Notes: a model not told the origin generated them from the letters alone. A stretch of 64,000 bases of DNA from Acinetobacter sp. XS-4 (GCF_023920705.1 NZ_CP094657.1:1798001-1862000), one strand, 5' to 3'. Counted from the first letter of the stretch, positions 1 to 10,360 are shown. Program-made: numbers and translations.

Positions 1-2
1 CT

Positions 3-1046
3 TTTGACCGAGATTTAGTTAAAAAAATGGGAGAGATGGGCTTTATCGCACCTGAGTTACCTGAAGAGTATGGTGGACAAGGGATGGGGCGCCTAGCAGC
101 TGGAGTTATTCATGAGGCAATTGCTAAAGCCGATTTGAGTTTTTCATATATTAATTTACTTGCGTCTTTAAATGGCCAGATTTTAGCTGAACATGGTGAT
201 CCAGACGTTGTCCGTCCGTGGTTAGCAAAACTTACAGCAGGTGAAGCTATTTTTTCAATAGGTTTAACTGAACCAAGAGGTGGGTCTGACGCTGCAAATT
301 TACGTTTAAAAATTGAGCGTGAAGGTGATGAATACATCCTTAATGGAGAAAAAACATCAATTTCAGCTGCTGATCAAGCTGATGCATCAGTTATTTTTGG
401 GCGCACTGGTTCAGTTGAGTCAGGGGCTCATGGTGTGACAGCTTTACTGGTCCCGATGAATTTACCTGGTATTAGTACTACGCGATTTGATTGTCATGGT
501 CAACGTGCCATTGGACGAGGCTCAATTTTCTTTGACAACGTACGAGTTCCTGTCAATCACCGTTTAGGGGAAGAAAATAAGGGCTTTGTACAAGTCATGC
601 AAGGTTTTGACTTTTCACGTGCATTGATAGGTTTACAGGTTTTGGCTGTGGCAAGAGTTTCACTTGATGAAGCTTGGGAGTATGCAGCTCAGCGCGAAGC
701 TTTTGGCAAGCCATTGACTGCATTTCAAGGAGTGTCTCATCCTCTTGCAGATTATGAAACGCAAGTTGAAGCTGCTCGATTATTGTGTTTACAGACTTTA
801 TGGTTGAAAGATAATCATCTTCCTCATACTTCTGAAGCTGGTATGTGTAAATGGTGGGGGCCTAAGCTTGCATATGATGTGGTGCATCAGTGCCTGTTAA
901 CCTTTGGTCATGCTGGATATGATCGTGGAGTTATGGAACAGCGTCTACGAGATGTGCTAGGTTTTCAAATCGGCGATGGTACTGCACAGATTATGAAAAC
1001 AATTATTGCCAGACATAAAGCAGGTCGTAAGGCTGTGCCAGCCTAA
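3..1046 (+). CDS. Acyl-CoA dehydrogenase (5' end outside window)
   Basis: FAD-dependent acyl-CoA dehydrogenase, probably acting on a cyclic or short-chain acyl-CoA. The reading frame is open to the left edge, so the true start lies outside the window; an internal ATG at 27 is not the likely start because the residues before it (FDRDLVKKMGEMGF) already fit the family. Family signatures seen include the flavin/substrate loop around SIGLTEPRGGSD, the C-terminal REAFGKPLTAFQGVSH segment and GHAGYDRG near the end. The next gene is an alicyclic acyl-CoA ligase, so a cyclohexanecarboxyl-CoA dehydrogenase (AliB-like) role is inferred. Family assignment is firm; the substrate is a guess from context. 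Confidence 0.88.
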   Translation, partial: FDRDLVKKMGEMGFIAPELPEEYGGQGMGRLAAGVIHEAIAKADLSFSYINLLASLNGQILAEHGDPDVVRPWLAKLTAGEAIFSIGLTEPRGGSDAANLRLKIEREGDEYILNGEKTSISAADQADASVIFGRTGSVESGAHGVTALLVPMNLPGISTTRFDCHGQRAIGRGSIFFDNVRVPVNHRLGEENKGFVQVMQGFDFSRALIGLQVLAVARVSLDEAWEYAAQREAFGKPLTAFQGVSHPLADYETQVEAARLLCLQTLWLKDNHLPHTSEAGMCKWWGPKLAYDVVHQCLLTFGHAGYDRGVMEQRLRDVLGFQIGDGTAQIMKTIIARHKAGRKAVPA

Positions 1047-1082
1047 ATATAATTTATTTATTATTATCAAATGGTTATTTGG

Positions 1083-1110
1083 AGTGGCTAAACAAAAGTG
1101 TTTAGCCACT
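1083..1110 (+). other. Intercistronic hairpin
   Basis: Perfect 12-bp inverted repeat (AGTGGCTAAACA / TGTTTAGCCACT) with a 4-nt loop, between the acyl-CoA dehydrogenase and the ligase gene. It is followed by a G-rich stretch and not a T-run, so it is not a textbook terminator. It may partially terminate or stabilise the upstream transcript. Confidence 0.7.
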
Positions 1111-1187
1111 GGGTGGGCTTCAACTTTAAAAAATGATCTTGGTAGTAATCTATAAATCAGGGAAAGAATATAACAAGGAGTTAAAGA

Positions 1188-2828
1188 ATGGATTTCGATG
1201 CAGTACTTTTGCCACAGCGAAGAGCAAGAATGATTCAACAGGGATATTGGTTGGATAAAACCATTCTTCAATCGTTAAATGATGCTGTTCATCAATATCC
1301 GGATAAAACAGCATTAGTCAGTATAAAAGATGATCAGCCAGAGAGAAGTTTTACATATCGTGAGTTATTACACACTTCTAATAAGATTGCTCTGGGATTA
1401 AGAAAATTAGGCATACAAAAAAATGATATTGTTTCTTGCCAATTACCTAACTGGTGGGAATTCAGTTTACTTTATATTGCATGCCGACGTATTGGTGCAG
1501 TTTTAAATCCGTTAATGCCAATTTTTCGTGAACGTGAACTTACATTTATGTTAAAGCATAGTGAAAGTAAGGTTTTTATTGTTCCCAAAGTATTTCGTAA
1601 ATTTGATTATGAACAGTTGGCTTATCAACTTCAAAAAAATATCAATAGCTTACAACATGTTATTGTTATTGACGGAAATGGAGAAAATAACTTTGCTGAT
1701 GTTTTACTCAATCACGGATTAGATAAAGATCCTCAAATCCTAAATACGCTTAATGACATAAAAATTAATGCTGATGATATCGCACAATTAATTTTTACAT
1801 CTGGAACAACAGGTGAACCCAAAGGTGTAATGCACACGGCAAACACATTGTTTGCAAATATAGTGCCTTATGCTGAGCGATTACATTTAAATCATGAAGA
1901 TGTAATCTTGATGGCATCACCAATGGCGCATCAGACTGGTTTTATGTACGGTCTTATTATGCCTGTTATTTTAAAAGCCAAGGTTGTTCTTCAAGATATT
2001 TGGGATGTTGATAAAGCAATTGAAATAATTGATAAATATAAGATTACATTCACAATGGCTTCAACTCCTTTTTTGAGTGATTTATCGACTGCTGCATCAG
2101 AAGGCGACAAAAAATTTCATTCATTAAAAACATTCCTTTGTGCAGGTGCACCGATTCCCGGTCCTTTAGTGAAAAAAGCAAGAGATAATCTTGGAGTAAA
2201 AGTAATTTCTGCCTGGGGCATGAGCGAGTGTGGTGCCGTGACCATGACAAGGCCTGAAGATGATGATGAAAGGTCATTTAATACAGATGGGTTACCTTTA
2301 CCTGGTGTTGAAATTAGAATCATTGATCAAGATGGTCAACATAAAGCTGCCAATGAACCAGGTTCTTTAATGATTCGCACATGTTCAAATTTTGGTGGAT
2401 ATCTTAAACGTCCTTATTTGAATGCTACCGATAATGATGACTGGTTTGATACTGGTGATTTAGCATATCAAGATGAGCAAGGGTACATCCGAATTTGTGG
2501 AAGAAATAAGGACGTTATTATTCGTGGAGGAGAGAATATTCCTGTTGCTGAAATTGAGTCATTACTTTATCAACATCCCGATATAGCTATCGTTGCTTTA
2601 GTCTCGTATCCAGATGAACGCCTTGGTGAGCGTGCCTGTGCAGTCATCAAATTAAAAGAACACAGGGAATCTATAGAACTTCCAGAAATTATTGATTTTC
2701 TTAAACAGCATAACCTTGCTGTGCAGTATATCCCAGAGCGCTTAGAGGTTTGGAATGAGATTCCAATGACACCTTCAGGAAAAATTCAAAAATTTAAATT
2801 AAGAGAAATGATTACGTCTAATTCTTAA
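1188..2828 (+). CDS. aliA: AMP-dependent acyl-CoA ligase, cyclohexanecarboxylate-CoA ligase-like
   Basis: ANL-superfamily adenylate-forming ligase of 546 residues that would activate a carboxylic acid with ATP and CoA. The phosphate-binding motif TSGTTGEPKGVMH lies near residue 205, the GRNKDVIIRGGENIP hinge near residue 440, and the catalytic lysine motif PSGKIQKFKL near the C-terminus. The start is set by AAGGAG at 1175-1180, seven bases before ATG. The overall sequence resembles AliA-type cyclohexanecarboxylate-CoA ligases. Neighbours (acyl-CoA dehydrogenase before, DcaP porin after) fit uptake and activation of an alicyclic or aromatic acid. Exact substrate is inference. Confidence 0.82.
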   Translation: MDFDAVLLPQRRARMIQQGYWLDKTILQSLNDAVHQYPDKTALVSIKDDQPERSFTYRELLHTSNKIALGLRKLGIQKNDIVSCQLPNWWEFSLLYIACRRIGAVLNPLMPIFRERELTFMLKHSESKVFIVPKVFRKFDYEQLAYQLQKNINSLQHVIVIDGNGENNFADVLLNHGLDKDPQILNTLNDIKINADDIAQLIFTSGTTGEPKGVMHTANTLFANIVPYAERLHLNHEDVILMASPMAHQTGFMYGLIMPVILKAKVVLQDIWDVDKAIEIIDKYKITFTMASTPFLSDLSTAASEGDKKFHSLKTFLCAGAPIPGPLVKKARDNLGVKVISAWGMSECGAVTMTRPEDDDERSFNTDGLPLPGVEIRIIDQDGQHKAANEPGSLMIRTCSNFGGYLKRPYLNATDNDDWFDTGDLAYQDEQGYIRICGRNKDVIIRGGENIPVAEIESLLYQHPDIAIVALVSYPDERLGERACAVIKLKEHRESIELPEIIDFLKQHNLAVQYIPERLEVWNEIPMTPSGKIQKFKLREMITSNS

Positions 2829-2911
2829 TAACCGACTCATCTTTAATAAATATAAGGAAAACATAAGCTGCTTGTGGTGAGAGGCCTATGTTCCTTATTA
2901 AAAAGCAAAAT

Positions 2912-2948
2912 AAAGCAATCTTTTAGGCATGATGCCTAAAACTGCTTT
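2912..2948. promoter_or_regulatory. Extended dyad upstream of the DcaP porin, possible operator
   Basis: Nested inverted repeats: outer arms AAAGCA/TGCTTT and inner arms TTTTAGGCAT/ATGCCTAAAA separated by a single base. It sits 35 bp before the porin start. With one-base spacing the inner arms suit a dimeric repressor site better than a hairpin loop, and no T-run follows. The regulator is unknown. Confidence 0.5.
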
Positions 2949-2982
2949 ACGAATGACTATTCACAAAAAATGGAGTTTTAAA

Positions 2983-4278
2983 ATGAATAAATCAGTAAGA
3001 TTATTCTATAGAAGTACACTAAGCCTTGCAATATTTGCTGTAGCTACATCGAGTTATGCAGAAGTTACTCAAGAACAAATTGCAAAACTTCAGCAGCAAA
3101 TACAAGAATTACAAGCAAAGTTCGATAAACAAAATGAAGATAAAAAAGTAGTAGCTACGTCATCAACTAGCTCATCGGACCTTAAGCACCTTGTGACTAA
3201 AGGTGGGGCGGAATTTGAGTTGTATGGAAATATTCGTGCCGATGCTTCATATCAAATTAAGGGTCCTAGTGCGATGTATAATAACATTAGTACCGTGCCT
3301 TTGAAGCATACCGAAGCTGAAACACATAATTCAGATAAATTCCAAAGTACCTTAAATGCGACCCGTTTTGGTTTTAATTTTACTGCGCCTAGTACTTGGG
3401 ATCACAAAGTAGGTGGTAAGTTAGAGATGGATTTCTTTGGTGGAGCGGGGCGTGATACATTCCGTCTCCGTCATGCTTATATTACCTTTGATGACTGGTT
3501 AATCGGTCAAACTTGGTCAAACTTTAATGCCATTGAGTATTTCCCAGAAACAGTAGATGCAGCACTTTCTGTAGGTGGTTCTTTAACACGTGTATCTCAA
3601 ATAAAATATAGTCATCCTGTGGATTCACATTTGAATTTTGCATTTAGCCTTGAAGATCCTAAGTCTGAAACTGTTACGACTACAGGTACACAGAACTTTA
3701 CAACGGATGCTAATGCAAAGTTGAAACTACCATCAGCAACAGGACGTATAAATTACAAGTTTGATAATGGATCTGCACTTTCTGGTCGAGTTTTTATAAC
3801 TCAAAAAGCAACATCAGCAGGTGATCACGATGAGTTTATCGCTTGGGGAGCAGCTTTAGGCGGCAAGTGGCAAGTCACTCCAAATACTTTAATTCGAGCT
3901 GATTACAATCATATTAAGGGTGATACTAAAAATTTACTGTGGTCTAACTATGCTTATGTATTTGATGGAAATGGTCATATTAAACCAAATGAATTTGACA
4001 CAGTAACAGTTGGGTTAACTCAAAAATTTACGCCTAAGATACGATCCTCAGTCGGGTTAGGCTATATGCGTGCTAATAGTAGTAATTCATTTTCTGAACT
4101 CGTACAAAATGATTCGACTCAAAATAAAGAGCTAATAGAAGGATGGATTAATGCCTTTTATACACCAGTAAAAGCAATAAATATTGGTTTTGAATATATG
4201 TATGGGCAAAGGACAACTTTTAATGATCGAGAAGGAATTGATAATCGTATAAATGCTACTATTATCTATGATTTTTAG
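2983..4278 (+). CDS. DcaP-like trimeric outer-membrane porin
   Basis: Outer-membrane channel of 431 residues related to the Acinetobacter DcaP family, which takes up dicarboxylic and related acids. A signal peptide ends at about SSYA; the mature N-terminus EVTQEQIAKLQQQIQELQ is a heptad-type coiled coil, typical of DcaP, followed by an amphipathic beta-barrel ending in aromatic Phe (IIYDF). The upstream in-frame ATG at 2929 is rejected because it lies in the palindrome; ATG 2983 has GGAG at 2972-2975 and a proper signal peptide. Placement behind the ligase suggests it admits the acid that the ligase activates. Confidence 0.85.
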   Translation: MNKSVRLFYRSTLSLAIFAVATSSYAEVTQEQIAKLQQQIQELQAKFDKQNEDKKVVATSSTSSSDLKHLVTKGGAEFELYGNIRADASYQIKGPSAMYNNISTVPLKHTEAETHNSDKFQSTLNATRFGFNFTAPSTWDHKVGGKLEMDFFGGAGRDTFRLRHAYITFDDWLIGQTWSNFNAIEYFPETVDAALSVGGSLTRVSQIKYSHPVDSHLNFAFSLEDPKSETVTTTGTQNFTTDANAKLKLPSATGRINYKFDNGSALSGRVFITQKATSAGDHDEFIAWGAALGGKWQVTPNTLIRADYNHIKGDTKNLLWSNYAYVFDGNGHIKPNEFDTVTVGLTQKFTPKIRSSVGLGYMRANSSNSFSELVQNDSTQNKELIEGWINAFYTPVKAINIGFEYMYGQRTTFNDREGIDNRINATIIYDF

Positions 4279-4288
4279 AGTATTTTAT

Positions 4289-4323
4289 ATTAAAGGTAGT
4301 ATATTGCTACCTTTAATTTTTTA
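4289..4323 (+). terminator. Rho-independent terminator after the porin
   Basis: Inverted repeat ATTAAAGGTAG / CTACCTTTAAT with a 7-nt loop followed by a T-rich tract, just after the porin stop. Confidence 0.8.
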
Positions 4324-4725
4324 ATTAAGTAATTAGTATTAATAGGAGCTGTAAATATTTTTTTATCTCCTATAGTTTAAGTTGGATTTGTCGTTAAAAT
4401 TAATGATATTTTATTGGAAATTATAAAGATGGAAGAATTTTTAGAACTTGTAGATTAACATAGTTCTCTCGCAGGCCTAATATAAAACTTTAAAGGTATT
4501 CTGTTCTAATTATAAATAAAAACTATTATATGAAACAAAATAAGTATTGGCATTTAGATGGAGATTTTTCCATTCTTAAACTGTTTTATGTACACGTTCC
4601 AGTAGGTAGCTGTCTCGGAAAATACAAGGGATTTGTTGTGTCTAACTTTGCCTGAACTCCGTATTCCGTTTTTATACCTTCAGTAACGCAGTATACGTTC
4701 AATTTTGCAGTTTAAGGAAATATTG
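4324..4725. other. Non-coding spacer before mhpDFE
   Basis: About 400 bp of AT-rich DNA without a credible gene. It must carry the promoter of the mhpDFE operon. The last 150 bp are less AT-rich and may hold activator sites, but I cannot pick a convincing -35/-10 pair or operator. Confidence 0.5.
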
Positions 4726-5523
4726 ATGTCGAATTCTGCTGTTGTTGATTCAGTTGCTTTTGCCTTAAGACAAGCTGAACTATCACAAACTGCGATTATT
4801 CCTATTCGCACTGAGCTCGGTGGTGAACAGGCAAATGTGGATATCGCTTATGCAGTACAGGAAATCAATACTGTACGTGCACTGTCGGAAGGGCGCCGTT
4901 TAGTAGGTCGAAAAATTGGCCTAACTTCTAAAGTGGTACAAGCCCAACTCGGCGTAGATCAACCTGACTTTGGGATGTTATTTGCTGATATGGCATATGG
5001 CGATGGTGAAGTCATTCCAGCGGGTAAGTTGATTCAGCCAAAAGTTGAAGCTGAAATTGCGCTCGTACTCAAAAAGGATTTAACCCAAGCCCGACATACA
5101 TATGCAGACATTATTAGTGCAACAGACTATGCCTTACCAGCTATTGAAATAGTTGATAGTCGCATTGAGAACTGGAAAATCTCATTGATTGACACGGTTG
5201 CTGACAATGCATCAAGTGCAGCTTTTGTGTTGGGTTCACGTCCAGTACAGCTTAATCAACTTGATTTAGTTAACTGTAAAATGACGATGACTCGTGGGGA
5301 CGAAGTTGTTTCGCAAGGTGTTGGTAAAGCTTGTTTAGCTAATCCATTGAATGCAGCAGTTTGGTTAGCTGATGAAATGGTACGACGCGGACGTCCATTA
5401 CAAGCAGGAGATATTGTCCTGACTGGGGCATTGGGTCCAATGGTGGTGGCTCATCCAGGGGATGAGTTTAAAGTTGAAATTGATGGCTTCAATTCAGTTG
5501 TTGCATGCTTTGCTGCTGAATAA
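4726..5523 (+). CDS. mhpD: 2-keto-4-pentenoate hydratase
   Basis: Hydrates 2-hydroxypenta-2,4-dienoate to 4-hydroxy-2-oxovalerate, the step after MhpC in meta-cleavage pathways. The 265-residue length matches the family, and the conserved stretches [20 protein letters not shown] and [12 protein letters not shown] are visible, including the acidic metal-binding residues. An in-frame ATG at 4705 has no ribosome site; ATG 4726 follows AAGGAA at 4714-4719 by six bases and gives the usual N-terminus. First gene of a tight three-gene operon with mhpF (11 bp gap) and mhpE. Very confident on family and pathway. Confidence 0.93.
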   Translation: MSNSAVVDSVAFALRQAELSQTAIIPIRTELGGEQANVDIAYAVQEINTVRALSEGRRLVGRKIGLTSKVVQAQLGVDQPDFGMLFADMAYGDGEVIPAGKLIQPKVEAEIALVLKKDLTQARHTYADIISATDYALPAIEIVDSRIENWKISLIDTVADNASSAAFVLGSRPVQLNQLDLVNCKMTMTRGDEVVSQGVGKACLANPLNAAVWLADEMVRRGRPLQAGDIVLTGALGPMVVAHPGDEFKVEIDGFNSVVACFAAE

Positions 5524-5534
5524 AGGATAAGGAT

Positions 5535-6440
5535 ATGAAAAAGATAAAATGTGCCTTAATTGGTCCAGGAAATATTGGAACAGATTTGTTGTATAAATTG
5601 CAGCGTAGTGAAGTTTTGGAGCCAGTATGGATGGTTGGAATTGATCCTACTTCTGAAGGCTTGGCTCGCGCTGAAAAAATGGGTTTAAAAACCACGGCTG
5701 AAGGCGTTGATGGTTTATTACCTCATGTACTTAAAGATGATATCAAAATTGCTTTTGATGCAACCTCAGCGTATGTGCATGCAGAGAACAGTCGCAAGCT
5801 CAATGAGCTTGGAGTGTTAATGATTGATTTGACTCCTGCGGCAATTGGTCCATTTTGTGTGCCGCCAGTGAATTTGGAAGCTTTATTAGATGCAGGTGAA
5901 GTACCCAATGTGAATATGGTGACTTGTGGTGGGCAAGCAACTATTCCGATGGTCGCGGCAATTTCACGGGTACAAACGGTTAGCTATGCTGAAATCATTG
6001 CAACGGTTTCGACTAAATCGGTTGGCCCAGGTACTCGTAAGAACATTGATGAATTTACTCGTACTACGGCTGGTGCAATTGAAAAGGTTGGCGGAGCTAA
6101 ACAAGGTAAAGCCATCATTATTATTAACCCGGCTGAACCACCACTAATGATGCGCGACACTGTTCATTGTTTAGTTGAAGGTGAGCCTGACCAAGTTACA
6201 ATTACGGAATCAGTCAATGCCATGATCAAAGAGGTACAAAAGTACGTACCCGGCTACAAACTGGTGAATGGACCTGTATTTGATGGCAATCGTGTTTCTA
6301 TGTTTCTTGAAGTAGAAGGCCTAGGCGATTATTTACCAAAATATGCAGGTAATCTTGACATTATGACAGCGGCAGCCGCACGCACTGCTGAAATGTTTGC
6401 AGAACGCGTTTTATCTAATCAAAAAGCTGAAGTTGTTTAA
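5535..6440 (+). CDS. mhpF: Acetaldehyde dehydrogenase (acylating)
   Basis: NAD-dependent CoA-acylating acetaldehyde dehydrogenase of 301 residues. It converts the acetaldehyde released by MhpE to acetyl-CoA, usually in a channelled complex with the aldolase. The Rossmann loop GPGNIGTD is at residues 10-17 and the catalytic Cys is residue 131 in [11 protein letters not shown]. Eleven bases separate it from mhpD and eleven from mhpE, so the three genes are one operon. Start supported by AAGGATAAGGAT just upstream. Nothing unusual is seen. Confidence 0.94.
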   Translation: MKKIKCALIGPGNIGTDLLYKLQRSEVLEPVWMVGIDPTSEGLARAEKMGLKTTAEGVDGLLPHVLKDDIKIAFDATSAYVHAENSRKLNELGVLMIDLTPAAIGPFCVPPVNLEALLDAGEVPNVNMVTCGGQATIPMVAAISRVQTVSYAEIIATVSTKSVGPGTRKNIDEFTRTTAGAIEKVGGAKQGKAIIIINPAEPPLMMRDTVHCLVEGEPDQVTITESVNAMIKEVQKYVPGYKLVNGPVFDGNRVSMFLEVEGLGDYLPKYAGNLDIMTAAAARTAEMFAERVLSNQKAEVV

Positions 6441-6451
6441 GGAGAAACCGT

Positions 6452-7471
6452 ATGTCTAAGATTATTGTGCATGATATGACGTTACGTGATGGTATGCATC
6501 CACAACGTCATCAAACTACAGTTGAGCAAATGATTGCCATTTCAACCGCGTTAGACGAAGCGGGTGTACCATTAATTGAAGTGACTCATGGTGATGGCTT
6601 AGGGGGAAGTTCCGTTAACTACGGTTTCGCTGCTGCAACAGATGAAGAATATTTATCTGCTGTTGTGCCACGCATGAAAAATGCCAAGGTGTCAGCGTTG
6701 TTATTGCCTGGCATTGGAACAGTTGATCATTTAAAAATGGCATATGAGATTGGTGTTTCAACCATTCGTGTTGCAACACACTGTACAGAAGCAGACGTGT
6801 CTGAGCAGCATATTACTGCTGCACGAAAATTGGGAATGGACACAGTAGGCTTTCTAATGTTGGCACATATGGCATCGCCACAACATTTGCTAGAAGAAGC
6901 AAAAAAAATGGTGTCTTACGGTGCTAACTGTATTTATGTCACTGACTCTGCTGGGTACATGTTGCCACAAGATGTTACCGATCGGGTTGGGTTGCTTCGT
7001 CAAGAACTTGATAGCAGTATTGAGTTAGGTTTCCATGGTCACCATAACTTGGGTATGGGCGTTGCCAATACTGTCGCTGCGGTTGACGCTGGTGCAATTC
7101 GGGTCGACTTGGCGGCAGCTGGTCTAGGAGCTGGAGCAGGCAATACACCACTTGAGTTATTTATTGCAGTTGCAAATCGTATGCAAATAGAAACAGGCGT
7201 AGACTTGTTTAAAGTACAGGATATTGCAGAAGATCTTGTGATTCCAATGATGCTAAATCCAATTCGTGCAGATCGTGATGCAGCAACATTAGGTTATGCA
7301 GGTGTATATTCTTCTTTCTTGCTGTTTGCAAAACGTGCCGAAGCTAAATATGGTGTCTCTGCACGTGAAATTTTATTAGAGCTTGGTCGCCGTGGTACGG
7401 TTGGGGGGCAGGAGGATATGATTGAAGATCTTGCCTTGACCATGTCAAAATCGAAAGTAATGAGCGCATAA
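6452..7471 (+). CDS. mhpE: 4-hydroxy-2-oxovalerate aldolase
   Basis: Class II metal-dependent aldolase of 339 residues that splits 4-hydroxy-2-oxovalerate into pyruvate and acetaldehyde. The N-terminal HMBP-type motif [14 protein letters not shown] carries the metal-binding Asp, and the [12 protein letters not shown] segment provides the metal-binding histidines. The C-terminal part matches the DmpG/MhpE communication domain that contacts the acylating dehydrogenase. GGAG precedes the ATG. Last gene of the mhpDFE operon, followed by a strong terminator. Confidence 0.94.
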   Translation: MSKIIVHDMTLRDGMHPQRHQTTVEQMIAISTALDEAGVPLIEVTHGDGLGGSSVNYGFAAATDEEYLSAVVPRMKNAKVSALLLPGIGTVDHLKMAYEIGVSTIRVATHCTEADVSEQHITAARKLGMDTVGFLMLAHMASPQHLLEEAKKMVSYGANCIYVTDSAGYMLPQDVTDRVGLLRQELDSSIELGFHGHHNLGMGVANTVAAVDAGAIRVDLAAAGLGAGAGNTPLELFIAVANRMQIETGVDLFKVQDIAEDLVIPMMLNPIRADRDAATLGYAGVYSSFLLFAKRAEAKYGVSAREILLELGRRGTVGGQEDMIEDLALTMSKSKVMSA

Positions 7472-7492
7472 GTTTTTTTATAAATGAAAAAG

Positions 7493-7518
7493 AGCACTCC
7501 ACGAGAGTGCTTTTTTTC
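7493..7518 (+). terminator. Rho-independent terminator after mhpE
   Basis: Stem AGCACTC / GAGTGCT with a 5-nt loop and a run of eight T, about 20 bp after the mhpE stop. Confidence 0.9.
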
Positions 7519-7887
7519 ATCTACTGATTTGATCTAGATGAAATAACTTGGGTATAAGCGTTATTTTCTATAAATGGATGAACATCATTTTTGATTGGAT
7601 GAGTTTCTATTTAAATAAAAAAACGATTAGAAAATTAAAAATAGCAAATTTAAATAAAGCTATTTTAATAAAAATAGATATATAACAAATACTTATTATG
7701 GTTTTTGGGAGATGATTAATCGGTTTTAGTGATCTGTTAAAAATCCTCATTACTGGAAAAGTAACATTTTTTTAAAGCATTGAGTTTAAAAAGAAAAATA
7801 TCTTAATACTCTAGTCGAATTTTTCATAAAAATAGAGTTGAGCATGATAGGGCTTGGTTTCATGGATTGATTAAAAGGAAGTACGCA
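7519..7887. other. AT-rich spacer before the OprD porin gene
   Basis: About 370 bp of very AT-rich DNA with no credible ORF. It presumably holds the porin promoter; no clear operator or hairpin was seen. Confidence 0.5.
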
Positions 7888-9198
7888 ATGCGTCGTCAAA
7901 CGTTATGGATCGCAATGGCTTGCGCAATAGCAACAATAGAGGCTACTGGCACAAATGCTGGTTTTGTTGAAGATAGTCAGGTTCAGCTGAAATTTAAAAA
8001 CTTCTATTTAGATCGTCAGTATGATGACACCCCTGCAAAAAACTGGGGGAGTTGGTCGCAAGCTGTGACACTGGATGCAAAATCGGGCTATGCAGAGTTT
8101 GGGGCGTTACAACTCGGTGTTGATGTGTTAGCACAGTATGCTGTGCGTCTGGATGGTCGTGACCGTAATGCCGATTGGGTTCTGCCGTATAGTGGAATTT
8201 CTGGTACAGGCACAGGAAAACAAGAGCGCCAGTTTGGCAAAATAGGAGCAACTCTTAAAGCGAAAATCAACCAAACTGAATTACGAATTGGTGAAATTTT
8301 ACCTGTAACACCAGTAATTCATTTTGATCCATCACGTCAATTATTGACCACTTATAATGGGGTATGGCTAGAGTCAAAAGATCTTAAAAACACCAAATTA
8401 ACGTTAGGTTATTTGGATAGTATCAATGCCCGTTATGAAAATCAGCCAATGGATTTTGGCCTATGGCCTAAAGCATTAAATAATGATGGTAAAACTGATG
8501 GGATGTATGTTGCGGGCATAGATTACCAATTAAATAAAAACTGGTCTGCAAGTTACTTTTATGGTGATGTGACGAATATCTATCGTCAAAATTACTTGGG
8601 TGTGAACTATAAAAACAATTATGACAAATTAAAAGTCGATTCACACATACGTTTTTTCGACAATGCAGAGTCGGGAGATGCCTTGTATGGTGATATTGAT
8701 AATCAGGCATTGTCTATAGGCTCAACCTTAACTTATGGCTCACACAGCGTAGGTTTATCTTATCAGCAAATGTTTGGTGACCATGGTAGTAACTCGAGTG
8801 CAGCAACTGGCGCACCATATTTCCCATCCCTCGCAGGTTGGGTACCTCAGCCTTATTTGGATAACTGGTCAGTTGCGAGCTTTATCCGTAAAGATGAAAA
8901 ATCGGTGGGTGTGGCTTATAGCTATGATTTTAGTGATCTTGGCATTAAAGGTTTAAAAACCACTGCAAAATATTGGCATGGTTGGGGCATTGATTCAGCT
9001 TATGAATCAAGTGCATTAACAGGCAAAGGTAAAGAAGATGAATTCAACTTTATTCTGAATTACGTTGTGCCAGAAGGGAAGTTAAAAGGCTTAGGTTTTC
9101 AGTGGATGTATATCGATGTGAACTTCGACAATATTGCAGGCCAAGCAAGCGATTTGCAGGAACATCGTATTGCAACGACATATACCTATAAATTTTGA
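7888..9198 (+). CDS. OprD-family outer-membrane porin
   Basis: Specific outer-membrane channel of the OprD/OccD-OccK family, 436 residues from the chosen start. A signal peptide ends near GTNAG; the mature N-terminus GFVEDSQVQLKFKNFYLDR is typical of OprD porins, and the C-terminus ends in KF after alternating barrel strands. An upstream TTG at 7867 opens the frame, but ATG 7888 follows an AAGGAAG ribosome site. Placement between mhpDFE and mhpC suggests phenylpropionate or related aromatic acid uptake; OprD porins in catabolic clusters commonly carry the substrate of that cluster. Confidence 0.88.
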   Translation: MRRQTLWIAMACAIATIEATGTNAGFVEDSQVQLKFKNFYLDRQYDDTPAKNWGSWSQAVTLDAKSGYAEFGALQLGVDVLAQYAVRLDGRDRNADWVLPYSGISGTGTGKQERQFGKIGATLKAKINQTELRIGEILPVTPVIHFDPSRQLLTTYNGVWLESKDLKNTKLTLGYLDSINARYENQPMDFGLWPKALNNDGKTDGMYVAGIDYQLNKNWSASYFYGDVTNIYRQNYLGVNYKNNYDKLKVDSHIRFFDNAESGDALYGDIDNQALSIGSTLTYGSHSVGLSYQQMFGDHGSNSSAATGAPYFPSLAGWVPQPYLDNWSVASFIRKDEKSVGVAYSYDFSDLGIKGLKTTAKYWHGWGIDSAYESSALTGKGKEDEFNFILNYVVPEGKLKGLGFQWMYIDVNFDNIAGQASDLQEHRIATTYTYKF

Positions 9199-9383
9199 AT
9201 ACTTTTAAATATTTATTTAAATAACAATTGGTTATTGATATTTTTTTTGTATCACCTCATCGTAAACAAGTATCAGTTTAAGCGCTGTGAACAGGTAAGA
9301 TGGGTGAGTAAAACATTTAAAATTTGGTCTACTAAAAGCAGCTTAATCTTGAGTTGAGCTGTATAAATTGTAAGAGGAATGAC

Positions 9384-10244
9384 ATGGGCACAGTACAAAT
9401 CCCCGAATATAAAACAGATCCATTTTTTGGTTTGGAAGACAAATGGATTGAAACAGCAGCAGGCGAGCTTACTCATTATCATGAGCTTGGAGAAGGTACT
9501 CCAATTTTATTTTTACATGGTTCGGGTACTGGTGTTTCAGCAGCAGCAAACTGGTGGTTGAACTTACCACAAATTGCTGAGCAGGCACGCTGTATTGCTA
9601 TTGATTCGATTGGTTATGGACAAACTGTTGTTGCAGAAGGGACTGCTTACGGTATCCGTGCATGGGTAGATCATGCAGTCCGTGTATTAGATGCTTTAGG
9701 AATTGAAAAAACCTGGTTAGTAGGTAATTCTTTAGGTGGTTGGTTAGCATTCCAGTTTATATTGGATTACCCAGAGCGTGTACTGGGTATTGTATCAATG
9801 GGAACGGGTGGTGCTAAACAGACGGCAGCACTTAAAGCACATGCTAATCCTGAATTGACAGAAGCTGGTATCCGTAAAACTTTAGAAATGTTTGTGGTCG
9901 ATAAGTCTTTAGTCACAGATGAATTGGTTAAAGTTCGTTTTGACTCAGCAAAAAATGACTACGCATCAGATCGATTGATGGATGTTGTTGGTGCACGAGA
10001 CCGTGACCGTTTTGAATTCCCGCTTGATTTTGAAAAGATGAAAGAGATTCAAGTTCCTGTACTACTCATTCATGGTGTGCAAGATGTAGTTATTCCTGTA
10101 TCTCGTACATGGGATATTTTGAATATTGTACCTTATGCTGATGCACATATTTTTAGTCAATGTGGTCATTGGTCACAAGTTGAAAGAGCACAAGAATTTA
10201 ACCAGATTATTAAACAATATTTAGCAGTACATGATGTTAAATAA
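9384..10244 (+). CDS. mhpC: Meta-cleavage product hydrolase (2-hydroxy-6-oxononadienedioate hydrolase-like)
   Basis: Alpha/beta-hydrolase of 286 residues that would hydrolyse the C-C bond of the ring-fission product made by MhpB, giving hydroxypentadienoate for MhpD plus succinate. Seen: oxyanion segment LFLHGSGTG, nucleophile elbow GNSLGG, catalytic Asp in HGVQDVVIPV and His in QCGHWSQVE. The frame opens with TTG 9354, but ATG 9384 has GAGG at 9374-9377. It stands alone between the porin gene and a convergent regulator gene. The fit to MhpC is supported by motifs and by the fact that the cluster otherwise lacks this step. Confidence 0.87.
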   Translation: MGTVQIPEYKTDPFFGLEDKWIETAAGELTHYHELGEGTPILFLHGSGTGVSAAANWWLNLPQIAEQARCIAIDSIGYGQTVVAEGTAYGIRAWVDHAVRVLDALGIEKTWLVGNSLGGWLAFQFILDYPERVLGIVSMGTGGAKQTAALKAHANPELTEAGIRKTLEMFVVDKSLVTDELVKVRFDSAKNDYASDRLMDVVGARDRDRFEFPLDFEKMKEIQVPVLLIHGVQDVVIPVSRTWDILNIVPYADAHIFSQCGHWSQVERAQEFNQIIKQYLAVHDVK

Positions 10245-10252
10245 AATATAAA

Positions 10253-10290
10253 AAATACAGGAAGGATAAATTATTATTCTTCCTGTATTT
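10253..10290. terminator. Bidirectional terminator between mhpC and the LysR gene
   Basis: Perfect 12-bp stem AAATACAGGAAG / CTTCCTGTATTT with A- and T-rich flanks, between convergent genes. Confidence 0.85.
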
Positions 10291-10360
10291 AAATTAAAAA
10301 ATTTGGTTTTTTGCTGAGCCCTGTCATTTTATCTTAGACTTTTGTATTAAATAAGATAAG

